64,000 nucleotides of DNA from Ambrosia x helenae (GCA_030844895.1 CM061226.1:104618687-104682686); one strand, 5' to 3'. Counted from the stretch's first letter, positions 23,813 to 35,850 are shown. Notes: generated by a model not told the origin, from the letters alone. Made by a program: numbers and translations.

Positions 23813-24500
23813 CTTACACATAAGGTACCCCTTTCACAATTTATAAAAACCCCTATATATCAAACAATTAAGGTTTTTTACCCCGTTGGCCACTAATAAT
23901 ATTCCCTAATTAAAATTATCCATTTTAACTAATTAAGTTATACTAGAGGTTTCCCTACCGTACTGGGTCTCAACTTCGCGTCACAACTTTAAAACGCGCA
24001 ACTAATAGACCTAGACGATTTAAAAACCACCAATCATAATTTCCACTAGTTTCAATAATATTTCCATCCATAGAATATTATTTTATGCCAAACCAAGCAT
24101 CCCGAGTTAAAACTAGACTTCCTAACGTTAATTGGGTCGTCACCAATGTTCAATACAGTAATTTATCACTAAGTGATACTGAACTCCAAAAATTACCAAT
24201 AAATCTTTTAAAATACTTATACTCTGATAATACCTTTCTAAAGATTCTAATTATCACCAAATCAAATCTGATACAAAATCTTTAATATCGTGTTAATAAT
24301 TATTATACTGTACGGATAATACCTGGATTTTTGCCGGTTGTCACATAAATCTATTCTAGCTTTTAAGTGTTAACCTTGTAACGTGTAATCTCTTTATCGC
24401 CCACCAATAAGTTATCTATTTTATGTCTTCCATCATTTTTTACGTTGAACTATTCACACCTTTAAAAACCTGATCGTTTTATTGGATCCACAACGATTAC

Positions 24501-25129
24501 ATGGATTCATCAAAATGATGGTGTGCGAGTGTCATTAAAGGTCTTGGGTAGCGGGTGTCAGCAGTTGAATACATGGCCATCTTCAAATACCGGCTCATGA
24601 TCCCTCTTTTCCTTCCAGGCGAATCATGCCCAATTTGCAAAAAAAATAAAAAAAAAAAAGAAAAAAAAAAGCTTGTTTGGATAGATTTGGCGAGCATGCC
24701 CTACACTGTAAGGAATTGCCGGGGTTCAAGTATCGCCATGACTGGGTTAGAGATGTTTTATGGGATGTGCTTAGGCGTGCCGGAATCTCAGCCAAGAAAG
24801 AAGCATCTGTTAAATTTCTGACTGATCCGCGAGAGGGAATATCTACCATGCGTCCCACGGACGTCCTTGTGTTTGGTTGTGTGGGGGGTAAGCATGCGTG
24901 CGTCGACCTTACTAGGGTGTCCCCGTTGGTGGGGCTGAGAGACAATGACTTCGTTCCGGGACAGGCGGTTTTGAGGGCGGAAGCTAGGAAGGTTGCTAAG
25001 CACGAGACAACGTGTTTAGAGAATCAGCACGTGTTCATCCTGTTTGACTTTGACATATTTGGATCCCTAGCCACTGAGGCGGTTCGCTTTCTGGAGTGGG
25101 TACAAGAGGTGGTTCACAGTGACTCGTAG
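24501..25129 (+). pseudogene. 3' remnant of a plant reverse-transcriptase ORF
   Basis: From about 24501 the frame reads a CASVIKGLG segment, a stop, and YMAIFKYRLMIPLF ending in CPIC. A poly-A insertion (24638-24670) breaks the frame, which resumes at 24677 with DRFGEHALHCKELPGFKYRH and runs to TAG at 25129. The CPIC...C...FGEHALHC pattern looks like a zinc-binding knuckle. The following RPTDVLVFG...HACVDLT resembles the C-terminal endonuclease-like part of plant RT proteins that I know from many genomes. The RT domain itself is absent, so this is a 5'-truncated copy. An internal A-rich insertion and a stop show it is dead. Confidence 0.6.
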
Positions 25130-25503
25130 AGCCCGATGAACCAATAGTTTGTATTTAGTATAATAGGCTTTGCGATTTAAAAAGGGATAGTGGCGAAACT
25201 TGTTGCTCGCTTACCCATTATCTAGATGTAATTTGATTTTATTATAGAATTTTATTTAAAGAAAATCGTTCAAAGTCATTGAATAGCTAAGAAAAAGCCT
25301 CACCCCTTGTGGTGTAATGGTGCAAAGAGGAGGTTTTTACTGTTTCTTTTCAAAAAGTCATAAGCCAATAAACAATTCACCAAAACACAAACTCAATCCC
25401 AAACGACCTCTAAAACTAAAAACCAATAGTCAGTCACACAGTATCGTTTTCATCGTATATCTTCAAAACCCTAGCCCCTCTTCCAAACAAACAATACAAC
25501 ACA
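25130..25503 (+). promoter_or_regulatory. NAA10 upstream region and 5' UTR
   Basis: 374 bp between the RT remnant and the NAA10 start. The last 70 bp or so are C/A-rich and contain AAAACCCTAGCC, a telo-box-like motif common near the start of plant housekeeping genes. No clear TATA box. The ATG at 25504 has an A-rich AACACA context. Confidence 0.4.
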
Positions 25504-27555
25504 ATGGTGTGCATACGCAAGGCAACAATGGACGACCTGCTAGCGATGCAAGCCTGCAACCTCTTCTGCCTACCAGAAAACTACCAGATGAAGTACTACT
25601 TGTACCACATCCTCTCTTGGCCCCACCTCCTCTACGTCGCCGAGGATTACGGCGGCAAGATCGTCGGCTACGTCCTCGCTAAGATGGAAGAAGAGACGAC
25701 CGAGTGTCACGGCCACATCACCTCCCTCGCTGTTCTCCGTACTCACCGTAAGTTAGGCCTTGCTACCAAACTCATGCTCGCTGCTCAGAACGCCATGGAA
25801 CAGGTTTCTATTTTTATTTTCTTTTATTTTATTTTTATGTTCGTTTGTTTAATAAATGAATGAAAACGAACACAGACATAGCGTTTATTTATGTATATTA
25901 GGTTGAATTTGTTTGTTAATGTTCGTTTACTTATTCGGTTTAATTTATTTATGAGTTAATAGTAATTTTAATTTTGATTGGTACATCATTCATCAGCCCC
26001 TTATCAATGTTGTAAGACTCGCTAGGCGCTAGTTGGTCGGTGTGCTGCTGATTAGAGATTAATTGGGATTAACATGGATTCTAAGCAGTTAATGTCGGAA
26101 AATATCGGTTATCGGTCGAGGACCGATATTTGATATATCGGTTTTCGCGGTGAGATATCGGTGGGATATCGGTAATTTTATATCATGCAAAATCCATATA
26201 TATATAGAGGTTTAACACTAACAATTAAATATAATCTCCTACAATTAACAAATTGACCTCTTGCAACATGCAAAACAATAACATTTGTAGCAAGTAGGAA
26301 CTTATTAAGACTTTAAACACTAATATTTAACACTGACAATTAACAATTAAGACTTAAAACACTAACAACATCAATAAGAAGCAAGACAAATAGAAGAACT
26401 AATAAGAAGGATACCAATATCGGGAATATCAGTGATATATCGTTCAAATATCGGTAAGATATCGGTCAAATATCGGTCAATATCACCGATAATATCGGTA
26501 GAAAATATCGGTCAAAATATCGGTATCAATATATCGGTTGATGACCGATAACCGATATATCGGACGGATATAGCGGATATATTGGTGATATTAACTGCTT
26601 AGCATGGATTAATTGGATTGGGATTTTATATGTAATTTTCAGTTTTATATACGTATATACACATTTCTATATGTAATTTTGTATGTAGACATGTTTTTAA
26701 CCTCTCATTGACCCATGTTTTTAAGTAGATAGGATTAATTTCCAGAATTTACAGGTTTGGGCCAAAATCTGGTTGGAATCTCTATAGTGTTTCCGATTTT
26801 TGGCTGATTAGGACTGCCTTTGACCACCTAGCAATTAATGGACCGGTGAGATGAAAATTACTTGGTGAAACTTTGGCTAGCGATTAATTGGAGGCTAGGC
26901 GTGATTTTTACAACCATGCCCATTATCTGAAATTGTATTTAAAAAACCTTGGTTATCAAACGAACAAGAAAGAACACATTTGTTTTCTACGCTTATGTTC
27001 ATTTTTGTTCATTTACGTTCGTTTATGTTTGTTCAGAATGTTAATGAACGAACATATACGAACACAAACACATCCATTTCCTTAACGAACAGACATGATT
27101 CATGAACAAGAAAATTTGTTCGTTTAAGTGTCTGTGTCTGTTTGATTGAAGTTAGACGAATGAACACGTGTTCTTGCAGTTAGTTTACAGGCATAGTTGT
27201 ATTTTGTGTCTGATCATATCAGCTGCATACTACTGTTTTGATTATGTGTAGAAGTTGGTCTGTTGGTGTGTATCACATGCTGATATATATTTTTTTTTTC
27301 TATAATAATTAGGTGTTTGAGGCAGAATATGTTTCGCTTCATGTGAGGAAGAGTAACAGGGCTGCATTTAACTTGTACACCGAGACGCTAGGTTATAAGA
27401 TCCATGACATGGAGGCTAAGTATTATGCAGACGGAGAAGATGCATATGACATGAGGAAAGAGCTGAAGGGAAAGCCGCAGCACCAGCACCAACACCACCA
27501 TCACCACCACCACCATGGTGGTGGTTGCTGCTCTGGTGAGGCAAAAGCCGAATGA
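25504..27555 (+). CDS. NAA10: N-alpha-acetyltransferase 10, NatA catalytic subunit
   Basis: Two exons: 25504-25803 and 27313-27555, joined by a GT-AG intron of 1509 bp, give 180 residues. The protein is a GNAT acetyltransferase that transfers acetyl from acetyl-CoA to the N-termini of nascent proteins after Met removal. It works at the ribosome with the NAA15 scaffold. The sequence follows plant NAA10 closely: MVCIRKATMDDLLAMQACNL start, the acetyl-CoA loop RKLGLA (82-87), HITSLAVLRTHR, and LHVRKSNRAAFNLYTETLGY in exon 2. The tail is a His-rich run followed by GGGCCSGEAKAE, as in other plant copies; the His run length varies between species. Both exons are intact, so I expect a working gene despite the TE-filled intron. 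Confidence 0.95.
26005..26918. mobile_element. hAT-type MITE in the NAA10 intron (with a second element inside)
   Basis: Ends CAATGTTGTAAGA...TTTTTACAACCATG form a terminal inverted repeat, flanked by CCCCTTAT (25997-26004) and CCCATTAT (26919-26926), an 8-bp duplication with one change. CGCTAGGCG motifs near both ends place it with the elements at 35851 and 36315. Confidence 0.65.
26073..26606. mobile_element. Inverted-repeat element rich in TATCGGT, nested in the intron MITE
   Basis: CATGGATTCTAAGCAGTTAAT at the left and ATTAACTGCTTAGCATG at the right form inverted ends with a 4-bp offset. Between them lie many TATCGGT words on one side and the other of an AT-rich centre. I could not fix a clean target duplication. 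Its host element ends are listed separately. Confidence 0.5.
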
Positions 27556-28492
27556 TTGAGGTAAAGTTCAAGTCATAAAAGAAATGTTATCCTTAAACAC
27601 ATTTTGCATTCTAATTGTGTTGTATGATTCATATGTGAGGCCAATTTGGTTGCTTGCGTTAGCCTGTTAAATGTATGACTTTGATTTTGGAAGGTATTTG
27701 ACTTTGACGTGTATCGTATGCCATTACTTCTTCCAGTGCTTATTTCATTTCCTAGCTATTGCTAGCTTTACTTGATGTACTTTTATATTTTCTGCGTAAT
27801 AAGTTAAAAGGTAAATATTCGAAAGTCAATGTGTTTGACTTGATCAAACTAATTAGCTATTTGACTTTGGAAAAAACTCAACTGAACATATAAACCCTTG
27901 TAGGATATTGGTGTGTCTCATTTGGCGCAAGTAACCTCTAGCCGAATGAAGGAATAACTCAAATCTGGAACTACTCGGTTATGCAATCTGTGGAGTATTT
28001 TTGTGTAAAAGAAACAGGAGATATAAACACTACTAGTTTCTTTAAGTCTTATTTTAATTGCAACTTCATTAGTTTGCAGAATTTTGTAATAGTTGACTTT
28101 TGACACTTTTCCAACATTATTTGTTAATTTTGTTAATATGAACTCCACCCGTATGATGTGATATATCGCCAACGCCAAATCAACCCAACTATTGCCTTAA
28201 ACTGTTGATTTAGGGCAAGCGGAGCCACTGTAGTGTAGCTTAGATTTTGTTTTATGAGTACATGATAGAAACTTTGGAACTGCTTGCAATCTTTCAATCT
28301 CTGTTACATTTGAAGATCTGCTGGTCTGCCGTGCAACATGAGTTAGAAAGAAAGGCTTCCGATTTGTTCTTTGCATCTTGGCCAACTAATGATATGTATG
28401 CTGTTAAGTTGTTGCATTTTGTGTCCGATAAAGGAGCACCCGAGTTTTTGGTTGAAGTCAAGATTCTCTCAAGGTTGGCCATTGCAATCTGA
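27556..28492. other. NAA10 3' region and intergenic
   Basis: The first few hundred bases probably hold the NAA10 3' UTR. Between about 28250 and 28490 there is coding-like sequence (ELERKASDLFFASWPTND) without start, splice sites or a family I recognise; it may be a gene fragment. Confidence 0.35.
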
Positions 28493-28500
28493 TGTTGCAT

Positions 28501-28633
28501 TAGGGATGAGCTCGGTACCGGTACTTGAAATTCGGTACCGTACTAATCCCAAAAACGTCAAAAAGTGGGTACCGAATTTTGATTGGTATGATACGATTCG
28601 GTACTGGTACCAATACGGAAATGCTCATCCCTA
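28501..28633. mobile_element. hAT MITE, 133 bp (TAGGGATGAGC family)
   Basis: Ends TAGGGATGAGC and GCTCATCCCTA are perfect inverted repeats. The flanks TGTTGCAT (28493-28500) and TGTTGCAC (28634-28641) are an 8-bp duplication with one change. GGTACC-rich interior. Confidence 0.85.
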
Positions 28634-28641
28634 TGTTGCAC

Positions 28642-29471
28642 TGATGGGAAAGGGGTGTTTGCTGGTGTTTGGGTGATGTCCTTTGATAGATTGCCGTTGA
28701 GGCACAAGTTGGCTGCCATATCATCTAAAGCTGATATGTCATATGTCATATGTTACATTTAATATGTGGTCTAAGAACGATGTCTTGGATGGGTCGGTAG
28801 CATCTGAAATTATAGCCGTGATAACATAAGACGTTGAAGTGTTCTGTCCAGGATTAGTTGGTGACATTCAGATGCAGTGTACGATTGCTAGACCGTTGTC
28901 ATCCAGAGTTGTCCTATTTTTGGCTTACTTGAGTCCGGACTTCTAATCCAGATGTCTAGAATTGTCGTAGTCTAACAGAGTTGTCCCCTTCGTCTGGTTT
29001 ATTTATAACATTTGGTGTATCATACCCCAGAGGCACCCGTCACCCATCATTGCATCTGAAGTTGAAGAACAAATTGACACTAGAGATCTGATTCTGATTC
29101 GCCACCTAGGTGAAACGACATCTGTTTCAAATGCTTCGCCACTGATAGATTTCTGCTCACCAGTCTTTTTAGTGATGGTTAAACATCACAATAGAGACTT
29201 CAGAGTTCCAGACTTTAGTTTGCCTTTGATTATAAAAGTGCATCTATAAGAAGTGAGCACATTTTTTTTCTCATCTATAAATTTTGCTTTGTTAAATATC
29301 TTCAAATTCTAAGAAAATCTGGGTTCACTTGATATATATATGGTTTTTACTGTAAAATTAATTATAAATTTCACTCAATTGGTCTCCAAAAGGTTGATGA
29401 ATTTTATGGCTTCAAATTTTTTACCTTACAAATCCAAGTATTACATGGGTGGGTTAATAAATATAATGTTA
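28642..29471. other. Intergenic, no gene seen
   Basis: AT-rich with scattered short frames. Neither strand shows a domain or a splice-linked coding run. Confidence 0.4.
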
Positions 29472-29707
29472 TCTATACTATATATAATATGGAGATAGGA
29501 GGGGTAACTTTGGTCTTTTGTCACTTTTGTAAGATGTACAAATGTTAAAGCACAATGTACACTACTCTAAAGCACAAATGAACTTCAAATATTTTGAAAT
29601 CTCTAGGGCGGGATTTCAAAATTTCAAACACACCCATTTTCAGATCTCCACAAAACCAAAACCATCCTTCTGCCTGTTTCATCTCCCCTATCTCATCTCC
29701 ATGGATT

Positions 29708-29713
<6 letters not shown>

Positions 29714-29787
<74 letters not shown>
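29714..29787. repeat. (TC)n microsatellite
   Basis: About 37 TC units; Ser-Leu and Arg-Glu frames across it are artefacts. Confidence 0.95.
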
Positions 29788-29790
<3 letters not shown>

Positions 29791-30868
29791 CAGACACACA
29801 ACACCAAAACCATACTTCTACCCACTTCATCTCCCTTGTCAAAAAGCATTCCCATCTCTTCTTTCCTGCAGGTGCTATAAAAACATTTAGGTTTTTTCAG
29901 ATCTTGAAATCACGCGGATATTGTGAAGTCTGAATTTATGTTTAGGGTTTTTCAAATACTCATTGACCCTTTCTCCATTGTTGTAGATGCTCATCGCCTA
30001 ATACTTTCAAATCGCCGGATCTAGGGTTACAAATTATTTCTCCACCTTCTTTCTCTTCTCCTCATACCATCACAGGTGCGTACATGTTTCATTTTGTTCT
30101 TAGTTGTGCAGTTAGTGTGAAAAAACGTATTAGGGTTTCCATTTTGGGGGAAACTTTGCAGCGTTTTAGGATTCCCAACTGATGTCATCAATTATGTGAT
30201 ATGCAGGAATAACGTGAACGGGCATACAAGAGCCAACAATGTCCCTAAACAAACAACCGGATTGCAAGGTAGACCAGGCATCTTCAATGGCGAGGAAGGG
30301 TACACTGATGGTGGCTCGGGGGTACCTTTAACCAGTGGGTCTAATTCTGAAGATGAAGTTGTTTGTCGTTAAACTCAGCAGATTCCAAGAAATAGATGTC
30401 ACTTTTCTCAAGCGGGAATACAGACAAAAGGTTCAAACAAAACTATTTGCTATAACTGATTTTACTTTCATTTCAGAGAAGGGTGAAAGTCTCTAGGCTA
30501 TGGTCATGTTATATGTTATGCTTGAGGTGGAAAACGGATGGGTCGAAAGGGTTTGGTAAACCGTCGGGTTAAATTTGAAAGTTTAGATGGGTTTGGAGTT
30601 TGGATGGTTGACTTAAAATACTCTCTACTAAAAATTGAACTTAAGCAATGTTTGTCATACTGGATTACATATTTGTATTATTTCAAACTTGGTGTATACG
30701 AGCCTACTGAGCAAAAATTACTGAAGAGCTACCCTGAAAAGCTCATTGCCTTGCTCACATGGTGAGTTATCTTTTTTATCTCTGTATGGAGATATATCTT
30801 TATGCATAAAAACTCTACACATTATACACCTTTAATTGCTATCCTTGGTGTCTTTTGATCATTAAGAC

Positions 30869-31043
30869 CAAATAGAGTGTGCTTTGGTTCTTCAAACACG
30901 TTACCAGTGTATTGTTCATCAAGACCAAATAAAGTGTGTTTGGGTTCATTTGACATGTTACAAGTGTGTTTTGTAAATGAGATCTAATAAAGTGTTCGAT
31001 TTCTTTTGACCCGCTACGATACACAAGTGTGCTTTACGTCTTA
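30869..31043. repeat. Degenerate tandem repeat, about 58-bp period
   Basis: Three imperfect units start (A/G)ACCAAATA(G/A)AGTGTG or ATCTAATAAAGTGTT and end near an ACAAGTGTG motif. It lies inside the Helitron. Confidence 0.5.
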
Positions 31044-32859
31044 AAAATTGTCAAAATAAAGATAATTTAGTTGTTTCAATGGTTGGCCTAGGTTGAATCA
31101 AGTACATGTTTTATTGAATCTGCTTCTTTTAATGATCAGCACATATAATTCCTGAATTTAATCAGCTGTGACATTTGCAAAGAAAGCAAAATGGTCAAAA
31201 CTCACCAACATGTCACCAAGTCATCATTTTTCTACCCGTCTAAAGTTTTGAAATTGATTACCTTATATCACAGCTTTAAGGACCATAATTTTCTGAGCCT
31301 AAAATTAGTTAATACCTGACATGGCTTAACTGTTTTATGGCTTTAACCCACTTTGACCAATCACCCAACCCGCCTGATCCATAGACCCACTGGTAAATGA
31401 TGGAACCCGGTTTCAGTGGTAAAGAATGGTGTGTTTATGATGGAACATGCCTGACCCATGTTTTGGAGTGCTTGATATATACCAGTTGCGTTTTGGGCAA
31501 CATTTATTTTGACCTGTTTGGGACTAAACATGGTTCCGTGCACTTCCATTTTGACCCGTTTGGGATTAAACACGGTTCAAATAGATCCATTTACATGTGA
31601 CTCGGTCAAACTTTTGACCCTTGATGTTAAAGTTTTGTTGCGGCCACATAATATATTGTTATTTGATGATTGAAAATATTGTACGTGCGGTTTGTAAAAG
31701 GAGCATTGGAGTGTCTGATATGACACGGTTGCAGAGTCTTCAACTAAGCTAAAGGCGAGAAGTGAGCCGTGTGGAAAGCCTTCTTTCACGTTTAGGAAGA
31801 CATACAAATTGAGAGATAACTGTTTGCTGTGCAGATGTGTACATGCCCGGTTTGCATACATCACTATGCGGTCAAGTGTTCAAATAGACTACAAGAAATG
31901 TTCTTCAAACATGCATGACTCATTGGGGTTCGTGGTATTGCGTCTTCACATTCTGTTTTGGAGCATTAATGTTATGGTTTTGGGTTGAACATTAGAATCG
32001 AGATTCAGCCAACCTTTGTAAGTAATGGGGTTCAGTTTAAAATATGATTGTATTTCTAAGTTCTGGGTGTATGATTCTTTGGTGTTTTCTTCTCGGACAT
32101 GGAGCATGAAACATGATCTATAATGGTTCCGCCTAAGAACAGTCCGGCTTGAAAAGTATACATCAAAATTTATTTTGGCATGAACTTTTTAAATGCCACT
32201 ATTAAGTGCTATAACACCTAAAACAAGTATCATATCTAAAGCACATGAAATAAATTAATGTCATGTGAAACCGATAGATACTTAGTAGATGAGACTTGTT
32301 ATGAGGTGCTTTATAAGATTTTTTATAAGACCATTTAAAAAGGTATTAAGGGGACGTTTGTTTGTTTGTGAATTTGAAGTCATGAAAAGTGTTTGCCTGG
32401 TAGAGACTATCAAAGCATTTGCGATGTGATTTTATAAGCTATCTACGTAGTGTGATAAAGAGGCCTTTGATTGATTTATTTTCATATCATGTATTGTGTA
32501 TTTTGTGACTATAGAATGTGAAGTAAATCTACTTCCACTGATTATTATTATACATGTGTGTATATAATAAAACATATTAAAATGGCAGAATTATTTTCTT
32601 CATTAAAATTAAGAGATTTTTAAGTTTTACAAAATTTAATTAACCCCAATTTTTGAATTCTTGCATTCAAAACATAACCACACTCGGAATAGTGAGAGAA
32701 ATCAAAGAAAGAGGGGGACGTAAAGAAGAATACACAGAGATGTGAGAGAATGGGAAAGCGGGGCCGACCAAGGTTTCATTGGTCGGCGACACCATGACGA
32801 CTAAGGATTGGGACAAACAGGTTTTGTTGCTGTTGAAAAAAAAGATCAATAAATTTGGA

Positions 32860-32889
32860 AAAGTTAGCTTGTAAATGCAAGCTAACTTT
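32860..32889. other. Perfect 12-bp hairpin
   Basis: AAAGTTAGCTTG, 6-nt loop TAAATG, CAAGCTAACTTT. Inside the Helitron; function unknown. Confidence 0.6.
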
Positions 32890-33511
32890 CGAACGCAACG
32901 GAAATGGCCTTATGTTGCGTTTAGATTGAGTGCGTCAGATTCATTTCATTTTCCTCTGGTTGACAATATACCTTAGTCTGAATTTTTTTCATCCAAGTGT
33001 TTGGCAATTTTGGTTAAAAGAGCTCGTTCTATGGATTCTCATTTTGTTACATTTTCTTTGTAAACCATGTATAATATTTTGGTTTTTTTTAAAGGCTTAG
33101 TTGAGTGGAAATCCTTGTACAACCCTAACTTAGCGGTCCTAAGTTCGAATCCCTACCCACAAACCGGTGTACTCCTTGCCTAAGCTCAAACCGTCACGGG
33201 GAATTTTTTTGTGGTGTGCATGAATTGAACTCGTGACCTACCCCCAGAATGGAAACCTTAAGGGAAAACCCACCCTACCTCAAACCAACTGGGCTGGAGA
33301 TCATTGGCGTATAATATCTTAGTTATAAGTACCTTTTTTAATATTTAAGTTGTAGATACCGTTAGCATTTACGTTTCTATATATTTTGTTGAAAATTGGT
33401 CTGCTCGCTGCATTGCACGGGTGAACCCACTAGAGGATTGATAAACATACAGAAATCGAGTATCGCATTGTAAATTGTCACCGCCGCCGCATAGCGCGGG
33501 TTTCCTACTAG

Positions 33512-33782
33512 TGTTATATAAGAGCATTCACAAATCCATAATGCTATCCTCAACAAACCACTCTAAACTGTTACGTCACCATGTCATATCATTTTAAACC
33601 GTTTCAAATCGCAATTCACTTTTTTCCTTCAACCATAAATCATTCCAAACCTTCACCTCATCACCTACTGTACTGTACGAGACAATACTATACGATATTA
33701 TACATATATTACACTATACCTACACTACACTTAACTATACATATACTATGCTATAAAGCCTACACGAGGCATATATGACACC
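33512..33782. other. AT-rich intergenic with TATACTA-type simple sequence
   Basis: A run of loosely repeated ACTATAC/ACATATA words; no gene. Confidence 0.4.
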
Positions 33783-34590
33783 TACACTGAAGGGATAGCC
33801 TAATCCACGCGGATGCGGCATCCCTATCCCGCTAAATGAAGATCCGCGGAAACATCTGAGCGGGATAAACTCCGCGGAGAATGGATGAGCCACAAAGTAG
33901 CCTCATATACTTCACTTGGGGAAAGAAGACGCACGTCTACCAATGCGCAGAATATTCCACTTCGTAACATCCCCATGTACGAGGTACGGAAGATCAAGGA
34001 TCAGGGAGATCCATCTGCAGAAGATCACTGACACCACCAAGTGGAAGGCGACACGTGTCCGCAGTAGCCCAACAACCATTGACATTCAACAGTGACGTGA
34101 CTGGTTCCATGCTGACTCTAATGTGCTGACCAGACATGCTTACCTGCTGTCAGGGGTCACGTCAGACACCAGCAGGTAAGTCAACCATGCTGGGTCAGAA
34201 CGACATACCGCCAGCGGCCAGTCACAACCTGCCACGTGTCCGCCTGGCAAGCCATCCTCAACCACCGGTGACGTCAGCTACAGTGCCGTCCTTTTTCCCG
34301 CCATTTTCAGGGACCAAAAGAAAGTGGGCCAAGGCTAGGCCTAAGGAATACAAGACTCTTCGTGGGCTTCCTACCAAGCTCACGACTTCCACTATAAATA
34401 GAAGACATCAACTCCTTTCCAAGGGACCCGAAAATACTCACTTGTAACATAGAGCTAGGTTTACTTGTAATACTTTGTACTCTCCAAAGTAATAATATCA
34501 CCGGCTCTTCACAGTGAATGTAGGTCCTGCTTGACCGAACCACTTACATCTCTGTGTTATATTGTTATAGTCATAATACTACATGATATG
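33783..34590 (+). repeat. LTR-like segment of an unclassified retroelement
   Basis: GC-rich start, several CACGTG-type motifs (CACGTGTCC at about 34051 and 34232), a TATA box TATAAATAG at 34393, and downstream a stretch ACTTTGTACTCTCCAAAGTAATAA typical of the transcribed part of plant LTRs. The 9-mer ATATGACAC occurs at both sides (33774-33782 and about 34585-34593). No PBS, PPT or ORF is attached. Exact ends and class are uncertain. The 103-residue frame inside it looks non-coding. Confidence 0.45.
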
Positions 34591-34959
34591 ACACAATACA
34601 ATATATATACTACACGATAAGGTTTTAAAAATATTTTTAATTTAAAAAATAATAAAATATTTACAAAACATTGGTAAAGCAATTAAATATTGTATAAAAG
34701 ATAAAAAGTTTTGAAAAAAAATAAATCAATACACCTCATATAACTTTATACGAGACATATAAAGTTAAATGTTTTCTAGGATGGTCAGTACGCATAGTAT
34801 AGACGTAATACACCCAGTGTAGACTTACGAGGTATATTAGTTTCACACAAAATCTAACACATCAATTTTTCTTGAAAATTGAAAAGGTTATATGCCCGTA
34901 TGAATCTATAGAATGCGTACTAAGGTCAAAATAAAAGTTGAGGGTGTCGACATGGAGTG

Positions 34960-35257
34960 TAGGGATGAGCATACAAGGTCGAATACCGATCCCGTCCCGT
35001 CCCGATCCCGATACTGTACCGAACCGAGGGGTTTTGGGATCGGTATCGGTACCCATATTTATGGATTTTCGGTTTCGGTATTATCGGTATCGGTACGAGA
35101 TTGGTATGGTATCGGTATTTTAAGGTAAAATACCGATACCATACCGGTACCGTACCGTATGTGTTCGGTATCAGTATTGGTTTTTTAGACTTTTCGGTAT
35201 CGGTATTGTCAGGATCAGTATCGGTTCAGTACTGATACCGTCTCAAGCTCATCTCTA
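34960..35257. mobile_element. hAT MITE, 298 bp (TAGGGATGAGC family)
   Basis: Ends TAGGGATGAGC and GCTCATCTCTA, flanked by ATGGAGTG (34952-34959) and ATCGAGTG (35258-35265), 8 bp with one change. The interior is built from GGTATCGGTA and its complement. Same family as the 133-bp element at 28501. Confidence 0.85.
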
Positions 35258-35759
35258 ATCGAGTGAGCCTAATAATATCCAACACAGCCTCCGTGTCTCC
35301 TTGAGGTATTCAAACCTCTGTGTTGCCCCTCTTCCACACACACATACACATACACATACTCACCCTCTCAATCTCATATCAACCCCTTCCTTCAGGTAAT
35401 ATTAATATTAATAATAATAGTCTCTCTTCTTTATTTATTTAGCATTTATCTTTCTAAATTCTACTTATTCCTTGCACAATTCAAACAAATATCAAAAAGT
35501 TGATTATGTTAGTCATTTGTAGCATATTATACTATTTATAGCTATGAATTCTCCTTTAATTACTGCTCGTAATGTATAATTACCTTAGCCTTAAGACCTA
35601 GGGTAGATTCACACTTTAATTTTGCCATTATTGCTTAGTTTTTCCTCATATTAAACTCCTTCTAGTGAAAAGTTTAAGCAATTTGAATTTTGATATAATA
35701 CTTGATTAGATTCATTATAATAGAAGGTTGATTTAATAACAGAATTAAGTCATTAACCA

Positions 35760-35791
35760 AACCGAACAAACAGTTAACCGTTTGTTCGGTT
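35760..35791. other. 12-bp-arm hairpin, AACCGAACAAAC
   Basis: AACCGAACAAAC, 8-nt loop, GTTTGTTCGGTT. It is probably part of a decayed foldback element whose other end may be the GTGCACACCCCTAG at 36708-36721. Confidence 0.5.
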
Positions 35792-35850
35792 AAGCTATAA
35801 CCTATTAACCGAAAATTGTGATTCGGTGTGACAAACCGGTTGGTTAATAT

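Larger units (their letters stand above)
7769..24345 (-). repeat. Minus-strand solo LTR, split by the Tekay insertion
   Basis: Read on the minus strand, an LTR starts TGTGACAACCGG at 24345 and ends GGAATGTGACA at 7769. Removing the Tekay element and one TAATC leaves about 3.2 kb. It has an LTR-like layout: a (TA)n stretch and a CT-rich leader-like segment around 23200-23600. No PBS or internal region adjoins it. The flanks TAAAA (7764-7768) and TAAAT (24346-24350) match at four of five bases, as an aged target duplication would. It must be older than the Tekay insertion. The internal ORFs are non-coding LTR sequence. Confidence 0.65.
29472..33511 (+). mobile_element. Non-autonomous Helitron (about 4 kb)
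   Basis: The 5' end reads TCTATACTATATATAATA, a common plant Helitron start. The 3' end is a GC-rich short hairpin (CCGC...GCGG near 33487-33499) followed by TTTCCTACTAG. It sits between A (29471) and T (33512), as Helitrons require, and makes no duplication. No Rep or PIF1 helicase domain is present. An exon-like stretch at 30207-30372 (ending ...NSEDEVVCR*) has an AG acceptor before it but no family I recognise. Confidence 0.6.

Noticed and set aside
28197..28749. Several overlapping frames on both strands
   Set aside because: They overlap each other and the 133-bp MITE; none has a family signature.
29545..29880. Ser/Leu- and Arg/Glu-repeat proteins
   Set aside because: Produced by the (TC)n microsatellite in six frames.
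34136..34447. 103-codon frame
   Set aside because: Inside an LTR-like repeat; composition and content not protein-like, opposite-strand frame equally long.
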